From Halopseudomonas pelagia CL-AP6 (lineage in GTDB: Bacteria; Pseudomonadota; Gammaproteobacteria; Pseudomonadales; Pseudomonadaceae), in the NCBI RefSeq assembly GCF_000410875.1, contig NZ_AROI01000003.1, positions 124,001-188,000 on the forward strand: a stretch of DNA of 64,000 bases, read 5' to 3'. Shown here one piece after another: positions 15,175-23,300 of the stretch. Within the stretch, counting starts at the first letter, position 1. Each line of letters opens with the position of its first letter. The notes under the pieces are model-generated. The model ran no database searches. It had not been told where the DNA came from and was given only the letters and a program-made list of their open reading frames with translations. A program made the position numbers and the translations under genes.

Positions 15175-15318
15175 TCACTTGCAAACTGCCCTATCAGTGA
15201 CAACACGCAGTGATTTGCATTCAGGACAAAAAAGACCAATCTTTATTTTTCTATGAAACCTGCGACCACATGCTTTGCATAAGAAAAAATATGGAGGCCC
15301 TGGATGAAACCTTGGCAT
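15175..15318 (-). CDS. 47-residue zinc-ribbon protein
   Basis: A short gene from ATG 15318 to TGA 15175 with sequence MPRFHPGPPYFFLCKACGRR, then basic residues and FCPECKS. Two CxxC pairs 20 residues apart make a rubredoxin-like or zinc-ribbon knuckle. A GAGGG lies upstream. It starts nine bases after the stop of the 123-residue membrane protein gene, so the two are probably co-transcribed and co-translated. Function unknown; such ribbons bind nucleic acid or act as protein contacts. Confidence 0.65.
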   Translation of the reverse strand: MPRFHPGPPYFFLCKACGRRFHRKIKIGLFCPECKSLRVVTDRAVCK

Positions 15319-15327
15319 CTTAAGCCC

Positions 15328-15699
15328 TCACTTTTTATTCATTTCCATTGAGGCCTCACCGTACCCTTCTGCTTTAACCGTGAATTTCCTATCATAACCA
15401 TTAGTAATGCTTAGAATTAATGCCAAACCTAAAAAAGCAACGGCAGTTATCGCGGCGATACCCATACCAGTTGTTGCAGTTAGGCCAACGACTCCAACAG
15501 CACCACTTACCCCACCAGTGAAGGGCGTTGCAGCCAAAGCAGCTCCAAGGACAACCAAGGCAGGTTTAGAAACTTTCTTAATCGCCTCGGCTTTATGAAT
15601 TTTCTCAGCCAGATCCCCTTTTACGATTATCTTCTCAACTTTGTTTTTAACCGCAGCCTCAAGCTCTTCTTTTGTTCTTACTTCAACTGAGTTACTCAT
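15328..15699 (-). CDS. Glycine-rich two-helix membrane protein, unknown function
   Basis: 123 residues. The N-terminal 45 residues are soluble and charged (VEVRTKEELEAAVKNKVEKI, then VKGDLAEKIHKAEAIKK). Two hydrophobic segments follow, about 47-75 (ALVVLGAALAATPFTGGVSG and onward) and 80-100 (GIAAITAVAFLGLALILSI), rich in Gly and Ala, then a short polar tail. The layout recalls small membrane-active effector proteins, but I cannot name a family. Partner gene: the zinc-ribbon ORF nine bases downstream. Two genes in one cassette suggests a functional pair. Confidence 0.6.
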   Translation of the reverse strand: MSNSVEVRTKEELEAAVKNKVEKIIVKGDLAEKIHKAEAIKKVSKPALVVLGAALAATPFTGGVSGAVGVVGLTATTGMGIAAITAVAFLGLALILSITNGYDRKFTVKAEGYGEASMEMNKK

Positions 15700-15728
15700 A
15701 TTTTGTACTCCTGACTTAGATTTAGAAA

Positions 15729-15806
15729 TGCTAACGTAAAGCTTTGCGGCAATTTTGTAGCCGCGAAGCGGTGGAGAAATTGTCCGGCAAGAGCGCCTGG
15801 TTAGGG
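15729..15806 (-). other. attC site 12 (behind the DUF5625-like gene)
   Basis: TGCTAAC (15729-15735) and GTTAGGG (15800-15806), 78 bases, of the CTTTGCGGCAATTTTG ... AAATTGTCCGGCAA subtype shared with sites 16, 17 and 19. Confidence 0.72.
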
Positions 15807-15832
15807 ATTCTGACCCGAGCTCCGACTTGTTT

Positions 15833-16486
15833 TCAATGGGTCTTTTGTCGCCGCGCTAGTGACGCCCTGAAGAGCATAAAAAGGGCATATATCCCAATGG
15901 GCCATGCTAGAAGAACTTTTCCGATAGAGCCCCACCAAACTGCGCCCATTTGCCATGTTTGGTCAGACTTAGATCGAATTGATAAGCGCAAACGGGTTGC
16001 GACATGAGACAACTCAGTCACCGGGCGAAGCACCGCTGCACTAAACTCGTACTTGCCAGGAGGCAAATCCAAGCGTGTAATGTGACGGTGGATTTCGTTA
16101 CTAGACCAGCCATTTGCATCAAAAGTGTCGGAGTTGCCTGAGGCTACTACTTGCAAGGTGTCAAACTCCCTAATTGCCCAAGCTAGTGGAACATTGACAC
16201 CCTTTGTGCATGGGGTAGGAGGAACGCAGACGCCACCGTCTCCGATAAGACGCTTCAATTCTTCGAATGATTGTCCTTCACGGTCGAAAATGAATGTAAG
16301 TTCCAGGGGCTCGAGAGACCTAACTTCAATTACCTCTTTGATGCTGCCAGCTGTAGCCAATGAGATGGGTTCATTCAGTGGAGGCTTTAGAATCCAGTTA
16401 CTCCATATTGGAAAAACACCAATCCAAAGTGCTGGGAAGGAAAGCAGCGCGAGCGCCTTCCATTGCTCGGTGAAGAAACTTTTCAT
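15833..16486 (-). CDS. Membrane protein with two anchoring segments, DUF5625-like
   Basis: 217 residues. A hydrophobic segment near 10-30 (ALALLSFPALWIGVFPIW) and another near 188-208 (VLLAWPIGIYALFMLF) frame an extracytoplasmic domain of about 150 residues with two cysteines in CVPPTPC. The middle part LPPGKYEFSAAVLRPVTEL resembles the DUF5625-type sandwich seen in other small cassette proteins; this assignment is tentative. Single-gene cassette. Confidence 0.55.
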   Translation of the reverse strand: MKSFFTEQWKALALLSFPALWIGVFPIWSNWILKPPLNEPISLATAGSIKEVIEVRSLEPLELTFIFDREGQSFEELKRLIGDGGVCVPPTPCTKGVNVPLAWAIREFDTLQVVASGNSDTFDANGWSSNEIHRHITRLDLPPGKYEFSAAVLRPVTELSHVATRLRLSIRSKSDQTWQMGAVWWGSIGKVLLAWPIGIYALFMLFRASLARRQKTH

Positions 16487-16490
16487 AAAG

Positions 16491-16576
16491 CCCTAACGAA
16501 AAGCTAAGCGGCGCCCTGACAAGGGCGTCCGGTGGAGGCCCGAAGGGCCGGAACGTACTTGAGCGTATGGTTAGAT
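16491..16576 (-). other. attC site 13 (behind the interrupted gene)
   Basis: CCCTAAC (16491-16497) and GTTAGAT (16570-16576), 86 bases, same subtype as site 7. The stop codon of the neighbouring interrupted frame (16571-16573) lies in the core box. Confidence 0.72.
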
Positions 16577-16846
16577 GTCACTTCGTTTGGCCTCCCAGCA
16601 GTTGTAAAACTCCGTACACAGAGACTTCAGTGCTTCTAAAGTGTTATCGCTCCAATGCCATTCGAGTAAACCTTTGTAGCTCAAGCCATACTGCAACTCA
16701 CTCAAAGCCGCGCGACGGTCTACCTTGAGCTTACATGTGGCGTTCCGCAAAATTCTTGCAGCCTCGGCACCCTACTTTCTCTCTGCACCTTCTAACGACT
16801 CAAGAAACGCAATTGCTGTTTCTGCGACATCTACTGGGTCCTTCAT
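16571..16846 (-). pseudogene. Cassette gene interrupted by an in-frame TAG
   Basis: A frame of 91 sense codons from ATG 16846 to TAA 16571 is broken once, by TAG at 16772-16774, after codon 24. Before it the product reads MKDPVDVAETAIAFLESLEG; after it the same frame continues with GAEAARILRNATCKLKVDRR and ends NCWEAKRSDI. The correct placing of both ends against attC sites shows that this is the cassette gene. I do not recognise the family. A nonsense mutation is the simple reading. Confidence 0.65.
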
Positions 16847-16861
16847 GGGCAGCCTTGTGAC

Positions 16862-16939
16862 ATTTAACGCCCGGCACACGTGCCGGTTTGTAGCCGCGGA
16901 GCGGCGGAGAAGCGGTCACTGTGCTGCCGCTGGTTATGC
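16862..16939 (-). other. attC site 14
   Basis: ATTTAAC (16862-16868) and GTTATGC (16933-16939), 78 bases. Nearly identical to site 15 (GAGCGGCGGAGAAGCGGTCA shared). Confidence 0.75.
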
Positions 16940-17344
16940 ATTTTGAGAAACTCGGAAATACCGGTAGGCTTTGAATCCAAATAGGTAAGCGCAAAAAAAG
17001 AGCGCCCATAGACCTGCAAATAGTAGATTCATGTAAAGACTGTTTTGCGGCGGAATTCCATTCTCCAGATACAGAACCCCATACTGGATAAAAGGCAGAA
17101 AAATAATGACTGGGATGACCCAAGCCACCCGGCTGAAAATAGCCCATGCCACTGCCAAATGGATTAATCCCATCACCGCAGCCAAGCATGGAGGTGTGAG
17201 AGCGACACCATCTATGCCGGGCGAAACAACCGGATAAATCAACGCAACAATCTGCAACAGCCCTAAAGCCCCAGACGCCAAACATCCAACCTTTAAGACG
17301 ACAGGCATGGAGCCAAACCGGCCTAGAATAAAGTCCGCACTCAC
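16934..17344 (-). CDS. Four-helix integral membrane protein, unknown function
   Basis: 136 residues with four hydrophobic segments near 18-40, 50-72, 73-90 and 105-123, short loops and no obvious catalytic motif. Start GTG at 17344 with GAGG upstream, or a later ATG (MPVVLKVG). Single-gene cassette; neighbours on either side are also small membrane proteins. Confidence 0.55.
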   Translation of the reverse strand: MSADFILGRFGSMPVVLKVGCLASGALGLLQIVALIYPVVSPGIDGVALTPPCLAAVMGLIHLAVAWAIFSRVAWVIPVIIFLPFIQYGVLYLENGIPPQNSLYMNLLFAGLWALFFCAYLFGFKAYRYFRVSQNA

Positions 17345-17363
17345 AAAGCTAGACCTCTAACAT

Positions 17364-17441
17364 GCATAACGCCCTGCACACGTGCCGATTTGTAGCTGCG
17401 GAGCGGCGGAGAAGCGGTCACCGTGCTGCCGCTTGTTATGC
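17364..17441 (-). other. attC site 15
   Basis: GCATAAC (17364-17370) and GTTATGC (17435-17441), 78 bases, near-identical to site 14. Confidence 0.75.
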
Positions 17442-17858
17442 TTTTTCAATTTTTGCAGATTGATATTTAAGTAAAATGGCCGTCATTAAGAAAGGTGTTA
17501 CTGCTAACCCGTAGCCCACAAAAATGACGATTCCTCCCTGTTGCAGTGCAGCTATAAAATTAACGTTTGTCTTTTCGATAAGCAAGTAAACAACACTAAA
17601 GCTGGCACCTGCGATAACGCTGCTAATCATCGTTGCAATGTAGCTAATTAAGGTGACAACTTGTATTGTGACTTTGTCTACCGGATTGATAAAGATAATG
17701 ATAAGGAACAGCCATGAGGTTAGCGCGGCGCTTGAAAACAAGCCGAGGTTTAGCGCCCACTGCGTGAGCGTTCTGGTACCTACTGGCGAAGTGTAAATAG
17801 CTAGCGCCGTTGCAAATAAAGCAAATGAACCTATTATTACCATATTCATGATGCGCAT
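17436..17858 (-). CDS. Four-helix integral membrane protein, unknown function
   Basis: 140 residues with hydrophobic segments near 5-22, 34-55, 62-88 and 105-128. The sequence MRIMNMVIIGSFALFATALA starts the first helix. No family recognised. The stop codon lies in the attC core at 17435-17441. Single-gene cassette. Confidence 0.55.
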   Translation of the reverse strand: MRIMNMVIIGSFALFATALAIYTSPVGTRTLTQWALNLGLFSSAALTSWLFLIIIFINPVDKVTIQVVTLISYIATMISSVIAGASFSVVYLLIEKTNVNFIAALQQGGIVIFVGYGLAVTPFLMTAILLKYQSAKIEKA

Positions 17859-17871
17859 GATTTACTCTTAT

Positions 17872-17950
17872 GGATAACGTCGAAACTTTGCGGCAAATTT
17901 GGAGCCGCGAAGCGGTGGGAAAATTGTCCGGCAACAGTGCTTTGTTATGC
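17872..17950 (-). other. attC site 16
   Basis: GGATAAC (17872-17878) and GTTATGC (17944-17950), 79 bases, of the subtype of site 12. Confidence 0.73.
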
Positions 17951-18232
17951 GATATCTGCGGGAGCGCCGCACTTTGTACATTTTTCTGGGATCGATAAAA
18001 CGCTGCTAAAACTAAAAGAAACGCCATAGTGACCACTGCATACCTTGCACTTCATTCCGGCAATATAGTGAATCCACGCTAAACCCAGACCTAAAACTAT
18101 CAAAGGCCCTACAACAACCATGGGCCACACGACCTGAAAGTGCTGGCACAGTCCTATCAAAACCAACAGCGGCGCTATCGCTCCCGGAGCTAAACCGTAA
18201 GACTTCAAAAAACTTCTGAGTCGAATGTTCAT
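17945..18232 (-). CDS. Small membrane protein with C-terminal zinc ribbon
   Basis: 95 residues from the ATG at 18232 (MNIRLRSFLKSYG). Two hydrophobic segments (about 13-30 and 33-55) precede a cytoplasmic-sized tail with CKVC and CTKC, two CxxC pairs 22 residues apart, most likely a zinc ribbon. An earlier in-frame ATG at 18262 lies inside the attC upstream and is unlikely. Family not recognised. Confidence 0.55.
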   Translation of the reverse strand: MNIRLRSFLKSYGLAPGAIAPLLVLIGLCQHFQVVWPMVVVGPLIVLGLGLAWIHYIAGMKCKVCSGHYGVSFSFSSVLSIPEKCTKCGAPADIA

Positions 18233-18238
18233 AATTCC

Positions 18239-18283
18239 GCATAACGTAGAGCTTTGCGGCAATTTAAAAGCGACTGGTTAAAA
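18239..18283 (-). other. attC site 17, internally deleted
   Basis: GCATAAC (18239-18245) and GTTAAAA (18277-18283) are only 45 bases apart overall. The start (GCTTTGCGGCAATTT) matches sites 12 and 19, but about 30 bases of the inner stem are missing. It is probably unable to fold or recombine. Confidence 0.6.
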
Positions 18284-18301
18284 GTTCGTGCCGGCTTGGA
18301 C

Positions 18302-18496
18302 CTACTCTCCAAGCCCAGCCTCACATTCTTCAGCTTCATAGTCGTACCTCCCTCCGGCGTCCAGGCAGCGATCAATTGCGACTTGATGCGCTACCCAAAG
18401 CCCCGATGCGGTCGCAAGCAACGCAGCCGCGATAAAGAGCATGCAAAGTAGCAGCAGTTTGGTCTTCCGACTTGGATAGTGGAGTAGTACTGGCAT
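18302..18496 (-). CDS. Small single-helix membrane protein, unknown function
   Basis: 64 residues. A basic N-terminus (HYPSRKTK) precedes one hydrophobic helix (LLLLCMLFIAAALLATASGL), then an acidic tail with IDRCLDAGGRYDYEAEECE, where two cysteines could form a disulfide outside the membrane. Similar short tails occur in many hypothetical proteins of gammaproteobacteria, but no role is known to me. Cassette gene of the deleted attC 17. Confidence 0.5.
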   Translation of the reverse strand: MPVLLHYPSRKTKLLLLCMLFIAAALLATASGLWVAHQVAIDRCLDAGGRYDYEAEECEAGLGE

Positions 18497-18509
18497 GCCT
18501 TTCCGATAC

Positions 18510-18584
18510 TTTTAACGCCCCTGTGCAGCGGCGAGCGTAGCGGGTCCGGCGCCGATAGGCGCGAACTGCCACGGCTTGTTATGT
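18510..18584 (-). other. attC site 18
   Basis: TTTTAAC (18510-18516) and GTTATGT (18578-18584), 75 bases, with GGCGCCGATAGGCGC in the stem. Confidence 0.72.
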
Positions 18585-18593
18585 GACAGCTGT

Positions 18594-18995
18594 TCACTCT
18601 GGCAGCCCCTCGAATTCTGGCACATCACCTAAACCTTTATTCCAAACAGCTTTGCTAGATGTAAAGATGTGAGCTGTTGGTGACATAGAGACTTCCGTAT
18701 CCAAACACCCGGCGGGAATGGCGAGCAGCCCCACCTCGTGAATGATTGGCAATGCGGAACCGCAGAACTTACAAAAACTTTTCTTGTGGCGAGTGCCTGG
18801 AAGCGTGAAGGTAGCCACAGAATCTGAGCCCGCCAACCAAGTCAACTTGGCTGAGCTCGAAAATAAATTTGCCGCATGAGAAGACCCGGTATCCTTTTGG
18901 CAATGCTGACAATGACATAGGTAAAAGCCATCGAACTTCCCTTGCACTTCAAATTTCGCATTGCCACACAGGCAAGAACCAGAATAATCAGTCAT
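18594..18995 (-). CDS. GFA/CENP-V family zinc protein (second of two)
   Basis: 133 residues from the ATG at 18995 (MTDYSGSCLCGNAKFEV), preceded by AGAGGG. Zinc ligands are seen in SCLCG, CHCQHCQKDTGSSHA and FCKFCGSALP, the full GFA pattern. Residues differ widely from the GFA protein at 10659-11060. Real catalytic activity is unproven for most members. An in-frame upstream ATG at 19052 lies inside the attC and is rejected. Confidence 0.87.
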   Translation of the reverse strand: MTDYSGSCLCGNAKFEVQGKFDGFYLCHCQHCQKDTGSSHAANLFSSSAKLTWLAGSDSVATFTLPGTRHKKSFCKFCGSALPIIHEVGLLAIPAGCLDTEVSMSPTAHIFTSSKAVWNKGLGDVPEFEGLPE

Positions 18996-19028
18996 CAAGT
19001 TTCCCTCTATTGCCTGTAGAGCGCGCGC

Positions 19029-19100
19029 ACATAACGCCGCGCTCTGCGGCAATTTTGGAGCGCAGCGGAAAAATTGTCCGCCAGCAGCGCCTGGTTATAC
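19029..19100 (-). other. attC site 19
   Basis: ACATAAC (19029-19035) and GTTATAC (19094-19100), 72 bases, with GGAGCGCAGCGGAAAAATTG inside. Confidence 0.74.
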
Positions 19101-19814
19101 GAATGTGGCCGCATAAAATCCAGCTAGCAGTGCACCAAAGATCGTAAACCCTGATCCAATATGGATGATGTATCTAGATATTCGAAATTTCAAAATCGCT
19201 GACCAAATATCGAACATACATTCATAAGCCATGTACTCGCCTGAAGGTGAGAGGCCTGTTTCTTCATTTTTCTCTTCTTTTTTCTTTCTCCCGAACACGG
19301 TGTGTGCAGAGCTTCGAAACCGGAATAATGGCCAGAAATTAGCGAACAATGGCAGGTCGAAGTAGTCTTCCATTACTGTAGGAAGATGAATTCGAATAAC
19401 ATGCGTTCCAACATCCAACGGAACTTCTGGATTGCTTAGCGTGAGCTGGTGCAAATCCCCATTTAAAAGACGCCTCTTAGCGGATCGGGGGAGAAACGGC
19501 CACCTTCTCCACGGACTCTCTTGCTCCAGAATGTCTCTATAAAGAATGTCAACATTTAGGCGGACTCGTTCGTGTAGGTCTGTCTGCCAAATCAAACCGA
19601 TGGCTCCTATTGCGGAACCGAACGTCGCTAGAATTGCTCCCGATGACAGCAGGGTAACCAAGGTGGCTTGGCTTTCAGGTCGAGATAGAATCTCATACGC
19701 AATAGCGCCGCCGACGACATAGACAAGGGTGATAACAAGATAATGCAGCCTCAAGTGGTGATGGGTGCTTTCCTTTTCAGGCCGCTTTTGATTGTCTTCT
19801 TTTTCATCACTCAC
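19095..19814 (-). CDS. Membrane protein with three helices and a cytoplasmic middle part, unknown function
   Basis: 239 residues starting with GTG at 19814. A charged, His-rich N-terminus (EKESTHHHLRLH) leads into two hydrophobic segments (about 26-45 and 52-75). A soluble stretch of about 120 residues contains RRWPFLPRSAKRR and a charged GRKKKEEKNEE. A last hydrophobic segment (about 212-236) ends the protein. No family recognised. It is the right-most cassette, nearest to the place where attI should be, so it should be the latest acquired if the array grew normally. Confidence 0.5.
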   Translation of the reverse strand: MSDEKEDNQKRPEKESTHHHLRLHYLVITLVYVVGGAIAYEILSRPESQATLVTLLSSGAILATFGSAIGAIGLIWQTDLHERVRLNVDILYRDILEQESPWRRWPFLPRSAKRRLLNGDLHQLTLSNPEVPLDVGTHVIRIHLPTVMEDYFDLPLFANFWPLFRFRSSAHTVFGRKKKEEKNEETGLSPSGEYMAYECMFDIWSAILKFRISRYIIHIGSGFTIFGALLAGFYAATFV

Positions 19815-19846
19815 GTTTAACCACTGACCTCTTTAATTCGTATAAC
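19815..19846 (-). other. Right boundary of the array, possible attI remnant
   Basis: On the minus strand GTTATAC (19840-19846) and GTTAAAC (19815-19821) are 18 bases apart, directly before the first cassette gene. The second fits GTTRRRY exactly and could be the attI crossover or the edge of a lost attC. No palindromic attC arm is present. Inference only. Confidence 0.3.
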
Positions 19847-20336
19847 ATTTATATATGAATCACACCGACCAATATGTCGGCGATCATTTTGTCTTTTTCA
19901 ACCTTGCCCCACAATCCTCTACAACGCCTAAAATCCGGCCCTCTCCGCCTAGCTATCAATTTTCACCTCGCAGACAAAACGATCACCAAGCCTCATATCA
20001 CCATTTTTCAGGTTTCAGCCAACCAACTGATTTTCAATCCAAACATCCATCATTTCTGGCTAGCGCCCAGATATCGGTCACTGCGATCATTTTTCCCGTA
20101 AACCGAGTAGGTCTGTGGCTCAGTCGAAGATAAAAGGCTTTTCCAGGCACGCTACCGCCCTATCCTCTTCACGGACAAGTCGGCGAAACGTTTTAACAGT
20201 ATTGGGGAAGGAATGCAGGCTGTCCTTGCCTGGAGGCGGGATGTGGCAGGCATTCCTTTGCTGGATTCGAGAGTAATCCACTGCGGCGTGGATTGTCCAA
20301 GGCGTTGTGCAAAAAGATGAACTGCGGCCAGAACGT
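19847..20336. other. Gene-free stretch between the cassette array and purL
   Basis: About 490 bases without a convincing gene. A 92-codon plus-strand frame (19855-20133) has no family likeness, low complexity and no Shine-Dalgarno. No integrase residues are seen. The only structure is an inverted repeat, AAGGAATGC (20208-20216) with GCATTCCTT (20250-20258), plus an inner CAGGC/GCCTG pair that would compete with it. Confidence 0.5.
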
Positions 20337-20362
20337 ATAACCCCGGCGGGCGCCGGGGTTAT
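20337..20362 (-). terminator. Hairpin terminator downstream of purL
   Basis: ATAACCCCGGC and GCCGGGGTTAT form an 11-base perfect stem with a 4-base loop, 22 bases past the purL stop. There is no long T run, so it may act partly as an mRNA-stabilising hairpin. Confidence 0.7.
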
Positions 20363-20384
20363 GTTGGGGTTGAAGCTGGGCGGT

Positions 20385-23300
20385 TTAGCCGACCCAGACG
20401 CGGGCGTTGCGGAACATGCGCATCCAGGCGCCGTCTTCACTCCAGTCACGCGGGTGCCAGGAGTTTTGCGCGGCACGGAACACCCGTTCCGGGTGCGGCA
20501 TCATGATAGTGACGCGTCCGTCGCGGGTGGTCAGACCGGTGATACCGCGCGGTGAGCCGTTGGGGTTGGCGGGGTAGCGTTCGGTCATGCGGCCACGGTT
20601 ATCGACATAGCGCATGACCACACTGTTGCTGGCCTCGCAGGCATCCACCGATGCGCTGTCAGCGAACTCGGCATGACCTTCGCCGTGGGCGATGGCGATG
20701 GGCATACGTGAGCCGACCATGCCGTTGAGGAAGATCGAGGGCGAGGCCTGCACTTCGACCATCGCCACCCGCGCTTCAAACTGTTCGGACTTGTTGCGCA
20801 CAAAGTGCGGCCAGTGCTCGCTGCCGGGAATCAGCTCGCGCAGATTGGAGAGCATCTGGCAGCCGTTGCACACGCCCAGGGTGAACGTATCCGGACGGGC
20901 AAAGAAGGCACTGAAGGCTTCGCGGGCTTCGGCATTGAACAGGATGGATTTGGCCCAACCCTCGCCTGCGCCCAGTACGTCGCCGTAGGAGAAACCACCA
21001 CAGGCAACCAGCCCACGGAAGTCTTCCAGTTCGACCCGGCCGCTGAGAATATCGCTCATATGTACGTCAATCGGGTTAAAGCCGGCGCGGTTGAACGCGG
21101 CGGCCATCTCGACCTGACCGTTAACGCCCTGCTCACGCAAAATCGCCACTTGCGGGCGCTTGCCGGTGTTGATCAGCGACGCGGCAACATCTTCATTGAT
21201 GTCGAAGCTGAGCATCGCTTCCAGGCCGGGGTTGGCGTCATCGGCCAGGGCCTCGAATTCCTGGTCGGCACATTCGACGTTGTCACGCAGGCGCTGAATC
21301 TGCCAGCTGGTTTCGCTCCAGGCTTGCTGCCAGGCAGCACGAGTGCCGCTGACCACGGTGTGCCCAGCAAAACTAAAGTGCAGATCCTGAATCTGGCTTG
21401 GCTGGCCGATCACGGCACTGCAGTCACCCAGCCCGGCTGCGGACAGCTGGCTGAGGACGGCTTCGGTATCGCTCTGGCGTACCTGAATAACTGCGCCGAG
21501 CTCTTCGTTAAACAGCGCGCCAGCCAGCTCGCTGGCTTCATCTGCAAGTACGTCCAGCTGAATCTGCAGACCGCAACGCCCGGCGAAAGCCATCTCGGCC
21601 AATGTGGTCAACAGGCCACCGTCGGAACGGTCGTGGTAAGCCAGCAGTTGCTCTTCCTGATTCAGGCCCTGGATCACGGCGAAAAAGGCCTTGAGGTCTT
21701 CGGCGTCGTCCAGATCAGGGGCAGTCTTGCCGATCTGGTTGTACACCTGCGCCAGTGCCGAGCCGCCCAAACGGTTCTGGCCACGACCCAGGTCGATCAG
21801 AATCAGGTCAGTATCGCCCTGATCCAATTGCAGCTGTGGCGTCAGTGTGCGGCGCACGTCTTGCACTGGCGCAAAACCGGTGACGATCAGTGACATCGGC
21901 GAGGTGACAGACTTATCTTCACCGGCGTCCGACCAGCGGGTCTTCATCGACATGGAGTCCTTGCCGACCGGAATGGTGATGCCCAGCTCGGGGCACAGCT
22001 CCATACCCACGGCACGCACGGTGTCGAACAGCCGCGCATCTTCACCGGGATGGCCGGCAGCGGCCATCCAGTTGGCAGACAGGCGAATATCGGAAATCGC
22101 GTTAATCCGTGCGGCGGCCAGGTTGGTCACCGACTCAGCAACGGCCATGCGACCAGAGGCCGGGGCATCGAGTAGCGCCAGCGGCGTGCGCTCACCCAGG
22201 GCCATGGCTTCACCAGTGTGCACGTCGAAACTGCTGTTGGTGACGGCGCAGTCAGCCACCGGTACCTGCCAGGGGCCGACCATCTGATCGCGGGCGACCA
22301 GACCGGTAATGCTGCGGTCACCAATGGTGATCAGGAAGTTCTTGCTGGCAACGGACGGCAGGCGCAGTACGCGCTGTACCGCGTCGGCCAGATTCAGGCC
22401 GCTGGCATCGAAATCATCCGAAGGCTCGGCTTCACGCTCGACGCTGCGATGCATGCGCGGCGCCTTGCCGAGCAGCACAGACAACGGCATATCCACCGGC
22501 TGATTGTCGAAATGGGTATCGTTGAGCACCAGCAACTGTTCTTCGGTGGCTTCGCCAACGACGGCGAAGGGGCAGCGCTCGCGTTCGCAGATCGCCTGAA
22601 AACGCTCGTAGTCGGCGTTATCTACCGCCATCACATAACGTTCCTGGGATTCGTTGGACCAGATTTCCAGCGGGCTCATGCCCGGCTCATCGTTGGGCGC
22701 CTTGCGCAGCTCAAAGCGGCCACCGCGGCCACCATCGTTGACCAGCTCGGGGAAGGCATTAGATAAACCGCCCGCGCCAACATCGTGAATAAAGCGGATG
22801 GGGTTCTTGTCACCCATCTGCCAGCAACGGTCGATGACTTCCTGGCAACGGCGTTCCATTTCCGGGTTTTCACGCTGAACAGAGGCAAAATCCAGGTCTT
22901 CGGCACTGCTGCCGGTGGCCATCGACGAGGCAGCGCCGCCGCCCAGGCCAATCAGCATCGCCGGGCCGCCGAGCACGATCAGCTTGGCGCCGACCGGAAT
23001 TTCGGCTTTCTCTACGTGGCCTGCACGGATGTTGCCCATACCGCCGGCAATCATGATCGGCTTGTGATAACCGCGAATCTCCGGGCCGCGCGGCGAGCTG
23101 ACGGTCTGCTCGAATGTGCGGAAATAACCGGTCAGGTTCGGGCGGCCGAATTCGTTGTTAAACGCAGCGCCGCCCAGCGGGCCTTCGATCATGATCTGCA
23201 AAGGCGTAACGATGCGCGAGGGCTTGCCGTTGTCTTCTTCCCAGGGCTGAACAAAGCCGGGAATACGCAGATTGGACACAGTAAAGCCGGCCAGGCCGGC

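Noticed and set aside
15328-15699. Reading the membrane protein and zinc ribbon as a classic toxin-antitoxin pair
   Set aside because: Neither protein resembles a known toxin or antitoxin family; the pair is reported only as linked unknown genes.
1-19846. Genomic island of phage origin
   Set aside because: No phage structural genes, tyrosine integrase, att direct repeats or tRNA; attC sites explain the layout better.
19855-20133. Plus-strand 92-codon frame considered as an integrase remnant
   Set aside because: Composition rich in Pro, Ser and His without tyrosine-recombinase residues, and no ribosome-binding site.
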